Source: Paracoccaceae bacterium
GTDB lineage: Bacteria > Pseudomonadota > Alphaproteobacteria > Rhodobacterales > Rhodobacteraceae
DNA: 64,000 nucleotides
Assembly (NCBI GenBank): GCA_028150825.1
Contig: JAOGIM010000002.1
Span: forward strand, 57,581-121,580
Direction of reading: 5' to 3'
The notes under the pieces were generated by a model. That model ran no database searches, had not been told where the DNA came from, and saw nothing but the letters and a program-made list of their open reading frames with translations. Position 1 is the first letter of the stretch. Each line of letters opens with the position of its first letter. Positions 26,843-35,853 of the stretch are shown in pieces. The position numbers and the translations under genes were made by a program.

Positions 26843-27493
26843 ATGGCTGTTTACCTAATAAATCCAAATAGCACAGAGAGCATGACCGAAAGCGCACTTT
26901 GCACCGCACGAGCTGCTGCGCTGGAATTAGACTTTATCGGTTGGACATCTCATGACGGGCCCCGCGTTATTGAGGGCCCAGAAGATGGTCAAGCTAGTAT
27001 TCCGCCGCTGTTAGTGTTGGTGAGACAAGCTTCGGATGCTGGCGCCGAGGCGATCATAATTGCCTGTTTTGATGATACCGGTCTGAGTGAGGCAAGAGCG
27101 ATCGCCCAATGTCCGGTGATTGGGATTGGTCAGGCTAGCTTTCATCTAGCCGCTCTCTTAAGTGACCGCAGCGCAGTTATAACTACCGTTCAAGCAGCAG
27201 TTTCGGTAATAGAAGGCAATATCGCTGCTCTGGGTTTCAAAAAACAAATTAGCGTTGTCGAGGCAGCGCATGTTGGCGTTTCCGAACTGTCAGCTGGAAC
27301 GGCTAAGGCACTGGAAAAGTTTTCCGATGTGGCGGCAAATATCAACAAACGTGAGAATATCAAAAAGTTCATTTTGGGATGTTCAGGCGCGATTACGATT
27401 ACAGAGAATTTTACTGCAAGAACAGGGTTTACAACAATAGACGGTGTGACGGCAGCTGCGCGTCTAAGTCTTGCAATCTTGAGACGCCCATAG
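26843..27493 (+). CDS. Asp/Glu/hydantoin racemase family protein, 216 aa
   Basis: Cofactor-independent racemase fold: N-terminal INPNSTESMTE, first catalytic Cys in IIIACFDDTGL, second in ILGCSGAITI, both present. Family members include hydantoin racemase, maleate isomerase and AroM-like proteins. It starts 5 bases after the permease stop, so it is the last gene of the transporter operon. This suggests the imported substrate is a hydantoin, allantoin-like or amino-acid derivative whose stereochemistry must be inverted. No hydantoinase or carbamoylase gene is in the window. Confidence 0.88.
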   Translation: MAVYLINPNSTESMTESALCTARAAALELDFIGWTSHDGPRVIEGPEDGQASIPPLLVLVRQASDAGAEAIIIACFDDTGLSEARAIAQCPVIGIGQASFHLAALLSDRSAVITTVQAAVSVIEGNIAALGFKKQISVVEAAHVGVSELSAGTAKALEKFSDVAANINKRENIKKFILGCSGAITITENFTARTGFTTIDGVTAAARLSLAILRRP

Positions 27494-27689
27494 AAAAACA
27501 CCGACGGCATAAGCCAAAATATGTAGGTTCGATTTGGGCAGTTTGGATCACATATTTGCTTATATTAAAAAGTATCGACTTCTTTATCTGCCGACCGTGC
27601 TTGAGATTAGCCTCTGACATGCGTTGTGAGCCCCGCTGTTCTCTAGCTCTACAGGGCCCAAGACAAAGGATGGCCTAGCGAGGCTTACA

Positions 27690-27851
27690 GTGGCTTGCAC
27701 GACCCATGGCAAGTACACCAAGGAGAAGCGTGCAGCGGCCAAGCGTTTTGCAGAGCAAGGTCGGCAGATGCGGGCGGAGCTAGCTGAGCTGGAGGCATGG
27801 TTCGTGGACCACGATCATTTGGACAAGAACTGGCGGGATTGGTTCAAATAA
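27690..27851 (+). CDS. Small hypothetical/remnant protein, 53 aa
   Basis: Frame from GTG 27690 to TAA 27849-27851 giving a charged helix (YTKEKRAAAKRFAEQGRQM..., ending HLDKNWRDWFK). Higher G+C than the surroundings; no ribosome binding site. It may be the tail of a lost gene rather than a real small protein. It sits between the racemase and the IS element. Confidence 0.3.
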   Translation: MACTTHGKYTKEKRAAAKRFAEQGRQMRAELAELEAWFVDHDHLDKNWRDWFK

Positions 27852-28030
27852 GGGGTCGGCCGTAGCTGCCGTAGTGTAGGGTGTGTAGGGTTGAAACAAA
27901 CCTGTAAAATATTCTCTCCTATCTCTCTGGGGTTAAGTTAGCTTTGACTGACGTCAGGACTTATGTTTCCAAATAGCGCTATTTGATAAGAGAGTGTTTA
28001 TGGCTCATCGTGACCACTGAGGAGTGGAAG

Positions 28031-28378
28031 ATGAGACAGACAAGTGGAACACGTAAGAGCCCTGGCGAGAAGATCGTCAAAGAAATCAAACGGGCTATGC
28101 GCAAACAATATTCTTCTGAGGAGAAGATCCGGATTGTGCTTGATGGATTACGGGGCGAAGACAGCATTGCCGAGTTATGCCGTCGAGAGGGCATTTCCCA
28201 AGGCGTTTACTACAAATGGTCAAAAGACTTCATGGAGGCTGGTAAGAAGCGGCTTTCTGGCGATATGGCGCGCGCTGCCACCACTGATGAGGTTAAAGAT
28301 CTCCGCCGTGAAGCCCGCGATCTCAAAGAGGTTGTTGCCGAACAAACTCTGGAGCTTAGGGTCCTCAAAAAAACATGA
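28031..28378 (+). CDS. IS3-family transposase OrfA, 115 aa
   Basis: DNA-binding subunit: helix-turn-helix KIRIVLDGLRGEDSIAELCRREGISQGVYYKWSKDF followed by a leucine-zipper-like helix (LRREARDLKEVVAEQTLELRVLKK). Start ATG 28031 with GAGGAG just upstream; TTG 27983 is an unlikely extension. It ends at TGA 28376-28378 just after an A7 run (28367-28373), a plausible slippery site, although orfB lies in the +1 rather than the usual -1 phase. Confidence 0.88.
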   Translation: MRQTSGTRKSPGEKIVKEIKRAMRKQYSSEEKIRIVLDGLRGEDSIAELCRREGISQGVYYKWSKDFMEAGKKRLSGDMARAATTDEVKDLRREARDLKEVVAEQTLELRVLKKT

Positions 28379-28400
28379 TCGAGGGTGGGGGCGATCAAGA

Positions 28401-29381
28401 ATGAGGTACCTGGCATCTGAGAAGCTTGAGATCATCAAGTTGGTTGAGGGCGCACAACTGTCTGCCCGGCAAACCCTGTCCAAGCTAGGCCTGCTTCGCA
28501 CGACTTTTTACCGCTGGTACGATCGCTATTTAAAGCGTGGTGAGGCTGGCTTGCACGATCAAGCTCCAAAGCCAGCTCATGTTTGGAACCGTATTCCAGA
28601 CAAAATCCGGCGCGAAATCGTCGCTCTGGCATTTAAAGAGACTGAGCTATCACCACGTGAATTAGCTGTAATGTTCACAGATACAGAACAGTATTTTGTC
28701 TCTGAATCTTCAGTTTATCGTGTGTTGAAAGCCCATGATCTGATCACCAGTCCTGCGTTCATCGTGATGAAGGCTGCTAGTGAGTTCAAAGACAAGACCA
28801 CCGCAATCAATCAACTGTGGCAGACCGACTTTACCTACCTGAAGGTCATCGGCTGGGGATGGTTCTACCTCAGCACAATCCTGGACGATTACAGTCGCTA
28901 CATCGTCTCGTGGAAGTTATGCACCAACATGAGAGTTGAAGATGTGACTGATACGCTGGAGTTGGCTCTACAGGCTTCAGGATGCGACCAGGTCCACGTC
29001 GTCCACAAACCACGTCTGCTGAGTGACAACGGCTCCAGTTACGTCTCAGGCGATCTGGCTGAATGGCTGCAAGACAAAGGCATGAAGCATTCTCGTGGCG
29101 CGCCTTATCATCCACAAACTCAAGGCAAGATAGAGCGCTGGCATCAAACCTTGAAAAACCGCATCTTGCTTGAAAACTACTTCCTGCCTGGTGATCTTGA
29201 AGCTCATATCGAAGCCTTCGTGGATCACTACAACCACCAACGTTATCATGAGAGCCTGAACAACGTCACTCCATCTGATGTCTACTTTGGACGTGACAAA
29301 GAAATCCTACAACAAAGGGAAAGGATCAAACAAAACACATTAAAAGAGAGACGCTTGCAACACCGCAAACAAACCGCATAA
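28401..29381 (+). CDS. IS3-family transposase OrfB (DDE catalytic), 326 aa
   Basis: Retroviral-integrase-like transposase with an N-terminal HTH_21-type region (RTTFYRWYDRYLKRGEAGLHD) and rve domain. Catalytic acidic residues: D in WQTDFTYLKV, D in LLSDNGSSYVSG, E in GKIERWHQTLKNR. The C-terminal YNHQRYHESLNNVTPSDVYFG is typical. Intact, so the element may still move. Start taken at ATG 28401; the open phase continues upstream through the A7 run, compatible with a fusion product. Confidence 0.92.
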   Translation: MRYLASEKLEIIKLVEGAQLSARQTLSKLGLLRTTFYRWYDRYLKRGEAGLHDQAPKPAHVWNRIPDKIRREIVALAFKETELSPRELAVMFTDTEQYFVSESSVYRVLKAHDLITSPAFIVMKAASEFKDKTTAINQLWQTDFTYLKVIGWGWFYLSTILDDYSRYIVSWKLCTNMRVEDVTDTLELALQASGCDQVHVVHKPRLLSDNGSSYVSGDLAEWLQDKGMKHSRGAPYHPQTQGKIERWHQTLKNRILLENYFLPGDLEAHIEAFVDHYNHQRYHESLNNVTPSDVYFGRDKEILQQRERIKQNTLKERRLQHRKQTA

Positions 29382-29456
29382 TGAAAACAATGAGATGAGC
29401 CTAGATACTCGCGGCGTTCAAATAGCTAATGGTGCCAAAAATCCTGACGACGAACA

Positions 29457-29606
29457 ATCCAACTTGCAGTTATGCTTTATGTAAGGTTTCCACTCTCTTT
29501 GAGAAATGTAGAAGACCTTCTTCATGAACGTGGCGTGAACGTAAGCTATGAAACTATCCGCTACTGGTGGAACAGGGTTGGCTCTCAGTTCGCAAGCGAT
29601 AATTGA
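29457..29606 (+). pseudogene. IS6-family transposase N-terminal remnant
   Basis: The frame reads IQLAVMLYVRFPLSLRNVEDLLHERG... and YETIRYWWNRVGSQFASDN then stop: the conserved N-terminal part of IS6/IS26-type transposases. It begins directly at the right end of the IS3 element and stops after about 50 residues, with no DDE domain following. So it is a fragment cut off by the IS3 insertion or deletion. The region 29607-29826 after it shows no gene. Confidence 0.7.
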
Positions 29607-29826
29607 TTGAATTATTGGGAGAGATTCTAACATATTTAAAAGGGCATGTAGCTTTCCTGTTATATAGGAAGTAGAAATGTGGAATAGGTAGAAGTGTGTT
29701 CCCAGCATTTGTTCAAGACACAGTGGTTCCTCCATTTCAAACGAAACAGTACAACACACTTTTGCGCACACCTTATTTATTATTATATAACTTATTGTAA
29801 TTAAACATTAATATAATAACATCGCT

Positions 29827-29872
29827 ACTGAAAATCCTCGTGTCGGTGGTTCAAATCCGCCCCCGGGCACCA
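29827..29872 (+). repeat. tRNA-Phe(GAA) 3' fragment
   Basis: From ACTGAAAATCCTCG (anticodon loop TGAAAAT, anticodon GAA) through the T arm GGTTCAAATCC to GGGCACCA, the last ~46 bases of a tRNA-Phe. The upstream sequence does not complete the anticodon stem or the rest of the tRNA, so this is an att-type remnant like the tRNA-Thr copies. The following AAAATCAATAAGTTA also resembles their flanks. Confidence 0.75.
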
Positions 29873-30155
29873 TTAAAATCAATAAGTTAATCAAGATAGA
29901 TTTTATGCGTGATTGTTCATGTAATACTTATGTAACGAATTGAAGCCAAATCTTATCTTCTTTCTAGCTATTTTAGTATAGCGAATAAGCTCGTTTTTAT
30001 GCCTCTCGGGTGGTATACGAAACGACGGGGGTGGCCCCCATCCCCCATCAATATGTGTTCCGTTTATAGCGACCCCAAAAATCCAATTTTCAAATCAATC
30101 TCTATCAGTCTGTCTCAAAGTAAATAGATTAAGTGGAAAGCTTCACATCGCGTCA
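29873..30155. other. Noncoding region after the tRNA-Phe fragment
   Basis: No gene seen. An ATGTAA pair spaced 11 bp (29919 and 29930) begins 47 bp beyond the tRNA end, mimicking the arm-repeat layout elsewhere. A GC-rich palindromic block (GGGGGTGGCCCCC, near 30027) is shared in part with 21543. Confidence 0.4.
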
Positions 30156-30836
30156 TTATAGAAAGGTAGAAATTAACTGCCCGTGGATACTGTAAATGCG
30201 AGTTTCGGGACGTATACCAATTCGTAATCCGCCCGAGTCTTGAGCCTGAAGCGTACCCGTACACCAGGGGTGACCAAGGTCAAGTGAGACTGGCGTGTCA
30301 CTGTTTACACCTTCCGGCCTGACAATTGAGCGCACTGCGCTTTTCCCGCACTGCAGGCATACTGCCTTGCGTTTCAATGCTATTACTTGTTCCAAAATAT
30401 CAAAGTCATCTTGGCTAGCAAGATACTTTGCATAGTCTGGTTCAAGAAGTCTGAGTAATGGCTTCCCGGCATACTTTTCACGGATGGCTCTTGCTCGTTC
30501 CATAGTTTCGCAATCAGGCAAATCTTCTAGTGCGACTACCTTGTTACAGTCGAGGCAGAGGCCTAAACGTCTATCAAACTGAAAAGTGTCACGGCTCATG
30601 TCGCCATACTCTTTACGCCAGCGATAATTTGTCTGAACTGTAACTCCAATCTGGCGAAGCTTCAGTACAATGTCTTCTCGTTTCTCTCGTTTGCCACCCA
30701 GTCGTAGCTCTTCCTGTAATAGGGATATATATCCCAGTGGGTAGGCCACTTTCAGGGGGCTATTCCAAAACCAGAGATCATAAAAAATGCTGTCATGCGC
30801 CAAATATAAAGCCATTGAACAATTGTATTCAGCCAA
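30156..30836 (-). CDS. Hypothetical protein with two CxxC pairs, 226 aa
   Basis: A frame of 226 residues. The middle contains CLDCNK and about 90 residues later CLQCGK, suggesting one zinc site, plus a helical charged segment (MERARAIREKYAGKPLLRLL). The N-terminal part (YNCSMALYLAHDSIFYDLWFWNSPLKVAYPLG) is hydrophobic-aromatic and may be translated from the decayed gene upstream, with which it overlaps by 8 bases. Start uncertain. No family recognised. Confidence 0.45.
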   Translation of the reverse strand: MAEYNCSMALYLAHDSIFYDLWFWNSPLKVAYPLGYISLLQEELRLGGKREKREDIVLKLRQIGVTVQTNYRWRKEYGDMSRDTFQFDRRLGLCLDCNKVVALEDLPDCETMERARAIREKYAGKPLLRLLEPDYAKYLASQDDFDILEQVIALKRKAVCLQCGKSAVRSIVRPEGVNSDTPVSLDLGHPWCTGTLQAQDSGGLRIGIRPETRIYSIHGQLISTFL

Positions 30837-31026
30837 ACTTCCATTGGTGGCCTAGTCGAGCTGGCGATACCAATTCTTGAAATCCATCTGCCATTATGGT
30901 TATGTAGTGAGGCATCGGCGAATGAAATACTAAGCCCATAAGCATGGCTATTGAACCCAAGAAATCTAAGCCGTGGAAGCGCTCTGGTATGTGAGAAGAG
31001 ATATCTTGATCATCTGCTATTTTCAT
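30829..31026 (-). pseudogene. Truncated acyltransferase_3-like gene (N-terminal fragment)
   Basis: A 65-residue frame, HIPERFHGLDFLGSIAMLMGLVFHSPM..., matches the start of the membrane acyltransferase family (OpgC/acyltransferase_3: R-x-HGLD-R-x-AMLLG-x-x-H). Real members have about 350-400 residues and ten helices; here the frame stops after the first helix. Therefore a broken remnant. Confidence 0.6.
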
Positions 31027-31247
31027 TCTGCTTTATATTTTATTAAACTCAGTTGCTTATACCTTTCAAGCGTGAAGATATGTAATTTTGTGAGGCGCGC
31101 AACATACAAATCGATTTCTTTAAGAAGCGCAAATCACATGCAAAACTATTTGGTTTTTTAAAAAAACCTTATTAGTAGCGAAAGAATTTGTGCAGTGTCC
31201 GTCGTCATGGCCGTTTGTTCAACGGGTTCCGATCATAATGAAGTACA

Positions 31248-32552
31248 TCAATCGCGAAAAGCCCGCTCTTTAGTTTTTGAAATCGGTTCCCAAAAGTAGT
31301 CGAGGATCGTTCTCTTTCCGGTTAAGACATCTATACTTGCGACCATTCCAGGAAGGATCGTAACTTCAGACCCGTCGCTTTCGTACAATGTGCCGTCAAT
31401 GCTGACATCTACAATGTAATATTGCGCTCCAGTTTCCGGTTCTGAAACGGCATCCGCGGAAATATTCAAGACGTGTCCTTCTATGTTACCATATCGGGAA
31501 GCGTCGAATGCAGTTAATGAAATCTTAACATCACTTCCCAAAGCGATTTCCGCAATGTCCTTTGGATCAATCTTAGTTTCCACGATAAGTTCCGTCCCGC
31601 TCGGAACGATCTCCAAGAGCACGTCGCCTGAGCGCACATAGGCATCCTCTGAAGAATAATTGATGCGGTTAATCACGCCATCAATTGGAGAACGAATGCT
31701 GGTCCGTTCCACGCGATCGGTAAGGGCTGGAATCCGTGCATCTAATTCCGCCATTTCCCCCTCTATCGATGATAGATCGGTAAGCGCACTGGTCACATAG
31801 GCCTGCTGCTCGGCCTTTAGCTGCTGATCAATCTCTTCCAAACCTGACTTGATGCGCATTTGGGCGCTTTGCGCTGAGCTAGCTTTGCCTTCTGCTGCTG
31901 CAGCTTCTCTCTGCAGGCTGATCAAGCGTGTCTCTGGGGCAAGGCCTGATTTGACGAGGGGCTCAACATTTGCGATTTCGCGATTGATTAGTTGCAAACT
32001 ATTTTGTGCTGTTTCAAAGTTGATTTGAAGTTCTTTCACTTCATTCAATCGTTGGATACGTCTTTGATCCAGAATTGATGACTTGGTGCTTAAGTCATCC
32101 CGACGCGCCCGAAAAAGGGCAAGTTCGGTAGACACAGATGTAGGGGCATTAATCATTAATTCATCATCAAACCTGAGTATTTTTCCTGCTACTTCAGCGT
32201 TTAGGCGGCGAGCTTTTATCTTTAAAGTGGTCATTCGCTGCTCGGCTTGGTCGAGCTGAGTCTTGGCGTCAATGGGATCAATATCGAAAAGGATATCTCC
32301 CTGTTTGACTGAATCACCATCGTTTACATAGCGCTTTTTTAAAACACCGGGCTCGGAGGATTGAACCAATTGGTTGCTGTCTTCGGAAACAGTTTTCCCA
32401 CTTCCTCGCGTCACGTTGTCTAATTCTGTCACGGTCGCCCATGTCAGGATAACGGCAATTAAAGTGATAACAGAAAGAAGCAATATTGAACTTGTCTGCC
32501 GTTGTTTGCCGGCTAACTCTTTCACAAGCATTTTAAATTCTACATCAGACAT
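31248..32552 (-). CDS. Type I secretion periplasmic adaptor (HlyD family), 434 aa
   Basis: Membrane fusion protein bridging the ABC exporter and an outer-membrane TolC-like channel. One N-terminal membrane helix (ILLLSVITLIAVILTWATV), lipoyl/hairpin region (SSEPGVLKKRYVNDGDSVKQGDILFDIDP), a long coiled coil of about 170 residues, the second lipoyl half (IRSPIDGVINRINYSSEDAYVRSGDVLLEIVPSG) and a beta-barrel C-terminus ending with ILPGMVASIDVLTGKRTILDYFWEPI, typical of HlyD/LapC. The start is 4 bp after the stop of the exporter gene, so one operon. Likely serves the giant proteins in this locus. Confidence 0.93.
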   Translation of the reverse strand: MSDVEFKMLVKELAGKQRQTSSILLLSVITLIAVILTWATVTELDNVTRGSGKTVSEDSNQLVQSSEPGVLKKRYVNDGDSVKQGDILFDIDPIDAKTQLDQAEQRMTTLKIKARRLNAEVAGKILRFDDELMINAPTSVSTELALFRARRDDLSTKSSILDQRRIQRLNEVKELQINFETAQNSLQLINREIANVEPLVKSGLAPETRLISLQREAAAAEGKASSAQSAQMRIKSGLEEIDQQLKAEQQAYVTSALTDLSSIEGEMAELDARIPALTDRVERTSIRSPIDGVINRINYSSEDAYVRSGDVLLEIVPSGTELIVETKIDPKDIAEIALGSDVKISLTAFDASRYGNIEGHVLNISADAVSEPETGAQYYIVDVSIDGTLYESDGSEVTILPGMVASIDVLTGKRTILDYFWEPISKTKERAFRD

Positions 32553-32556
32553 CAGG

Positions 32557-34776
32557 TTAGACCTTCTTCACGCCAAGTTGCTCAGGTGTTTGGTCCGCAA
32601 CAATTTGACCATTCTCAAGAATGAGAACGCGATCGACCATCCCTAGAATAGGATTTCGGTGTGTGACTATGAGCATAGTTTTATCGACACAAATGTCTTT
32701 AAGGGAGTCGACTACTTTTTTCTCTGAACCTTGGTCCATCGAGCTTGTGGGCTCGTCTAAAAGAAGCACTTTGGGGTCGTGTAACAGGCTTCTTGCTAAG
32801 TTAATTGCTTGTTGTTGGCCACCAGATAATCCGACCCCGCGCTCACGTACTTCTAAATCATATCCTTTAGGGTGCGATCCAACAAAGTCATCCACGCCGG
32901 CAATTTTACAAACTTCAAGCACATGTTGATCGTCGTATTCATTAAAGCCCATCTGGATATTTTCACGTACGGTTCCTGAAAAAAGCCATGAATCTTGCAG
33001 CATCATACCAATGTTTTTTCGTAGATCGGCAGGATCTATTTGTCGCACATCTACGCCATCGATTAAAATTGATCCTTTCGTTGGTTCATAAATACCTGCG
33101 ACAAGTCGCGAAAGGGTTGATTTGCCAGAGCCCATTTTGCCAACAAGAGCAACTTTTTGTCCTGCTGGTATCTTAAAAGACAAGTTGTTTATGACCGGTT
33201 GGGTTGATCCTTGAAATGTGTAGGAGACACTCTTGAATTCAATTTCTCCTTCAAGGTTTGGTCGGCTGATTGGTGACATACTGCCGGCAGAGTTGAAAGA
33301 TGTTCCAATCAGTTTGCTGAGATGGCGGTAGGAGGTTAGTGCCCCGTTTACGCGCGAAAGCGCGCTGGCCAACTGTGATAGTGGCGCCATTGTTCTTCCA
33401 CCCAAGATTACTGCGCCGATAAGCGCTCCTTGAGTAATTGTACCGTCAACGATGAGGTAAACACCGTAAAATATCAGAGCTACCTGAGCATACTGTTGCA
33501 CAGAGGCGGCAAAATTAACGATGAACATACTAAGTGCGCGAACTTTATTCCCGCTGTCTGACTGATTGTTTAACGCTTCTTCGTAGCGTTTTTTCATCAA
33601 CTTACCAGAACCTGTCGCCGTCACGGTCTCGAGGCCGTTAAGTGTTTCTACAAGGACAGCCTGTTTATTCATACCACTTTCCATTGTGCCGCGGGTTATA
33701 CGCGACAAGAACGGTTGAATGCCGAGCCCGACAATGAAAACTAGGGGAACGGCGATCAGAGGGATGTATGCTAAAGGACCAGCGATTAGCGATATCACAT
33801 ATATAAAGAAAAAAACAAATGGCAAATCGATCAGGATAACGAGCGTCGATGAATTGAAGAATTCTCGCAACGTCTCAAACTCACGAATAGTCCCCGCCAT
33901 TGCTCCTGTTTTTTGCCTCTGTTCTGAAGGAGAAAGAGACAAAATTCGATCAAACAGACGGCGAGAAATTTCCAAATCAGCACGTTTACTGGCCTTGTCT
34001 ATGAAGCTGGCCCGTAGGCTTTTGATCAGAAAATCAAATCCGAGCGCAATGACAACACCGATACTTAAGGCCAAAAGGGACTCAAATGCACCGTTGGGAA
34101 TAACGCGGTCATATACAGTCATTGTAAAGAGCGAGGTTGTTAGCGACAGAAAATTTGAAACCATTGCGGCGATTGCAACTTGCACATAGAGCCATTTACT
34201 TTTGCGGAATGCGCCAAAGAACCAGTGGCCTGAACGGTCTTCCTTTTCGCGTTTATTTAGCTCCTTTACAAGGATGACATATCCTGCAAAATCCCTCAAG
34301 AATTCATCAAGGGGAATAGTTATTTCTGGGTTTTTTCTATCAGAGGATACGAGTGTCACTTGTTTTTCATCTGGCATAGTTTTTACAACAATGGCGTTAC
34401 CATTTGATTTAAAAGCGATAAGGGGAAAGAAATCCTCGGTCATTTTCTTGAATGCCATTGATCCAAAACTCGCTTTAAAACCGAGCATTGAAAGAGCACT
34501 TACTGATTGAGCCGGGGCAAAAACATCATGCGGCATTTCCACAGCGTCACGAACGGCAGCGCGACTTTTTCGAATGCCAAATTCCCTTAACAAGGAAACT
34601 GTAGCATCTATTAAAGTAGCTTCGCGCTCTACCCGCTGCCCGGAATCTGTTTTAGGTGAAACTACTTCGGCATCTTCAATTTTTGAAGCCTCATAAATTT
34701 CACTGGCCGCTACTTTGATCGGCTCAATTTTTCCGAGTGGTAGGTTTTGCTCTTCATTAACGTTTTGTTCAGTCAA
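32557..34776 (-). CDS. Type I secretion ABC exporter with C39-like domain (LapB/HlyB type), 739 aa
   Basis: N-terminal leader of about 60 residues, then a C39-peptidase-like domain that lacks the catalytic Cys (SMLGFKASFG region), so it recognises but does not cut substrates, as in RTX exporters. Six-helix membrane domain (LYVQVAIAAMVSNFLSLTTSLF onward), then nucleotide-binding domain with Walker A GKMGSGKST (about residue 544), signature GVGLSGGQQQAINLARSL (about 649) and Walker B LLLDEPTSSMD. Full length. Divergent from lgt across a 168-bp region (34777-34944) that must contain both promoters. Confidence 0.94.
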   Translation of the reverse strand: MTEQNVNEEQNLPLGKIEPIKVAASEIYEASKIEDAEVVSPKTDSGQRVEREATLIDATVSLLREFGIRKSRAAVRDAVEMPHDVFAPAQSVSALSMLGFKASFGSMAFKKMTEDFFPLIAFKSNGNAIVVKTMPDEKQVTLVSSDRKNPEITIPLDEFLRDFAGYVILVKELNKREKEDRSGHWFFGAFRKSKWLYVQVAIAAMVSNFLSLTTSLFTMTVYDRVIPNGAFESLLALSIGVVIALGFDFLIKSLRASFIDKASKRADLEISRRLFDRILSLSPSEQRQKTGAMAGTIREFETLREFFNSSTLVILIDLPFVFFFIYVISLIAGPLAYIPLIAVPLVFIVGLGIQPFLSRITRGTMESGMNKQAVLVETLNGLETVTATGSGKLMKKRYEEALNNQSDSGNKVRALSMFIVNFAASVQQYAQVALIFYGVYLIVDGTITQGALIGAVILGGRTMAPLSQLASALSRVNGALTSYRHLSKLIGTSFNSAGSMSPISRPNLEGEIEFKSVSYTFQGSTQPVINNLSFKIPAGQKVALVGKMGSGKSTLSRLVAGIYEPTKGSILIDGVDVRQIDPADLRKNIGMMLQDSWLFSGTVRENIQMGFNEYDDQHVLEVCKIAGVDDFVGSHPKGYDLEVRERGVGLSGGQQQAINLARSLLHDPKVLLLDEPTSSMDQGSEKKVVDSLKDICVDKTMLIVTHRNPILGMVDRVLILENGQIVADQTPEQLGVKKV

Positions 34777-34944
34777 TTTTAGGCTCCGCCGTCGTCAGCT
34801 GTTGGGATTAATTAACAGCTCAGATAGAGGCTCGTGCTTCTATTGGCAACAGTTTTAGGAAAAATATAGTCGTTAGCAGAAAGATTTTGCTTGATATTTA
34901 ACTTCTTAGCTACTTAAACCAAGCCAATCTTTAAGGAACCATCC

Positions 34945-35853
34945 ATGATTAATTTTCCTGACATAGCACCTGAAGTATTCACTTTGGATTTCTATGGCAT
35001 GCAATTTTCTTTACGGTGGTACGCGGTCTCATATTTGGTCGCGTTTTTTCTGGGGCTTGTGATAATGCGGGCCTTTGTCCGCAGACAAATATCATGGAAG
35101 TTCAAGACGCCACCAATGGAACTGGATCAGGTCGAATCTCTCGTCACTTACCTGATCCTTGGTGTAATCCTTGGTGGACGCCTCGGCTATGTATTATTTT
35201 ACAACCTCGGGCATTTTCTCGATAATCCTAGTGATATTGTGCGTGTTTGGGACGGCGGAATGTCATTTCATGGCGGTTTCCTAGGGGTTATCGTGGCGGT
35301 AATGTGCTTCTGTCGGTATAATGGCATCCCCCTTATGTCGGCGGCTGATTTGGTTGCAGTCGCCACTCCACCGGGTTTGCTTCTTGGGCGTGTAGCAAAT
35401 TTTATCAATGCAGAACTCTGGGGGCGCCCGACAAACCTACCTTGGGGCATCGTGTTTCCAGGCAAACTGGCCCAGGATTGTCCGAATGTGGTTGGGCTCT
35501 GTGCGCGCCATCCGTCACAATTATACGAGGCTGGTTTAGAGGGTCTTCTTTTAGGCCTAATACTCATTTTTGTTGCACTAATGGGCGGTTTCAAACAGCG
35601 TGGGTTGGTCTCGGGCATCTTCTTTTTAGGATATGGTGCCTCTCGGTGTGTTATAGAGCTTTTTAGGCAGCCTGATATCCAGTTCATAAGTGAAGAAAAT
35701 CCTGTTGGGTATATCTTTCAATACGCGGATTATGGAATTACAATGGGACAAGCACTGTCGCTTCCAATGATTCTCATTGGTTTATTTTTTATTCTCATTG
35801 CAATTGTCAGGACGAGAGCGGGCCCAAAGTTTAAAAAAGGTTTAGCGCAATGA
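34945..35853 (+). CDS. lgt: Prolipoprotein diacylglyceryl transferase (Lgt), 302 aa
   Basis: Inner-membrane enzyme that moves diacylglyceryl from phosphatidylglycerol to the lipobox cysteine of prolipoproteins. Seven-helix protein with the essential HGG motif (His about residue 109), the Lgt signature GRVANFINAELWGRPT (about 148-163), RHPSQLYEA and a C-terminal arginine motif IELFRQPD. It looks active. The stop overlaps the start of the next gene (ATGA), coupling it to an unknown membrane protein. Whether this is the housekeeping copy or a second one dedicated to this locus cannot be told here. Its position among T1SS genes whose products carry lipobox-like motifs is unusual. Confidence 0.95.
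   Translation: MINFPDIAPEVFTLDFYGMQFSLRWYAVSYLVAFFLGLVIMRAFVRRQISWKFKTPPMELDQVESLVTYLILGVILGGRLGYVLFYNLGHFLDNPSDIVRVWDGGMSFHGGFLGVIVAVMCFCRYNGIPLMSAADLVAVATPPGLLLGRVANFINAELWGRPTNLPWGIVFPGKLAQDCPNVVGLCARHPSQLYEAGLEGLLLGLILIFVALMGGFKQRGLVSGIFFLGYGASRCVIELFRQPDIQFISEENPVGYIFQYADYGITMGQALSLPMILIGLFFILIAIVRTRAGPKFKKGLAQ

Larger units (their letters stand above)
27945..29456 (+). mobile_element. IS3-family insertion sequence
   Basis: About 1.5 kb holding orfA and orfB. Imperfect terminal inverted repeats can be matched: left end GACGTCAGGACTTATG... (from about 27945) and right end, read in reverse, GTCGTCAGGATTTTTGG... (to about 29456), both starting with TG. A second shared block AGC(G)CTATTTGA occurs about 25 bp further in on each side. 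No clear target duplication. Boundaries are approximate. Confidence 0.75.

Noticed and set aside
29418..29771. 117-aa minus-strand frame
   Set aside because: It lies opposite the recognisable IS6-family remnant on the plus strand and has no meaningful content.
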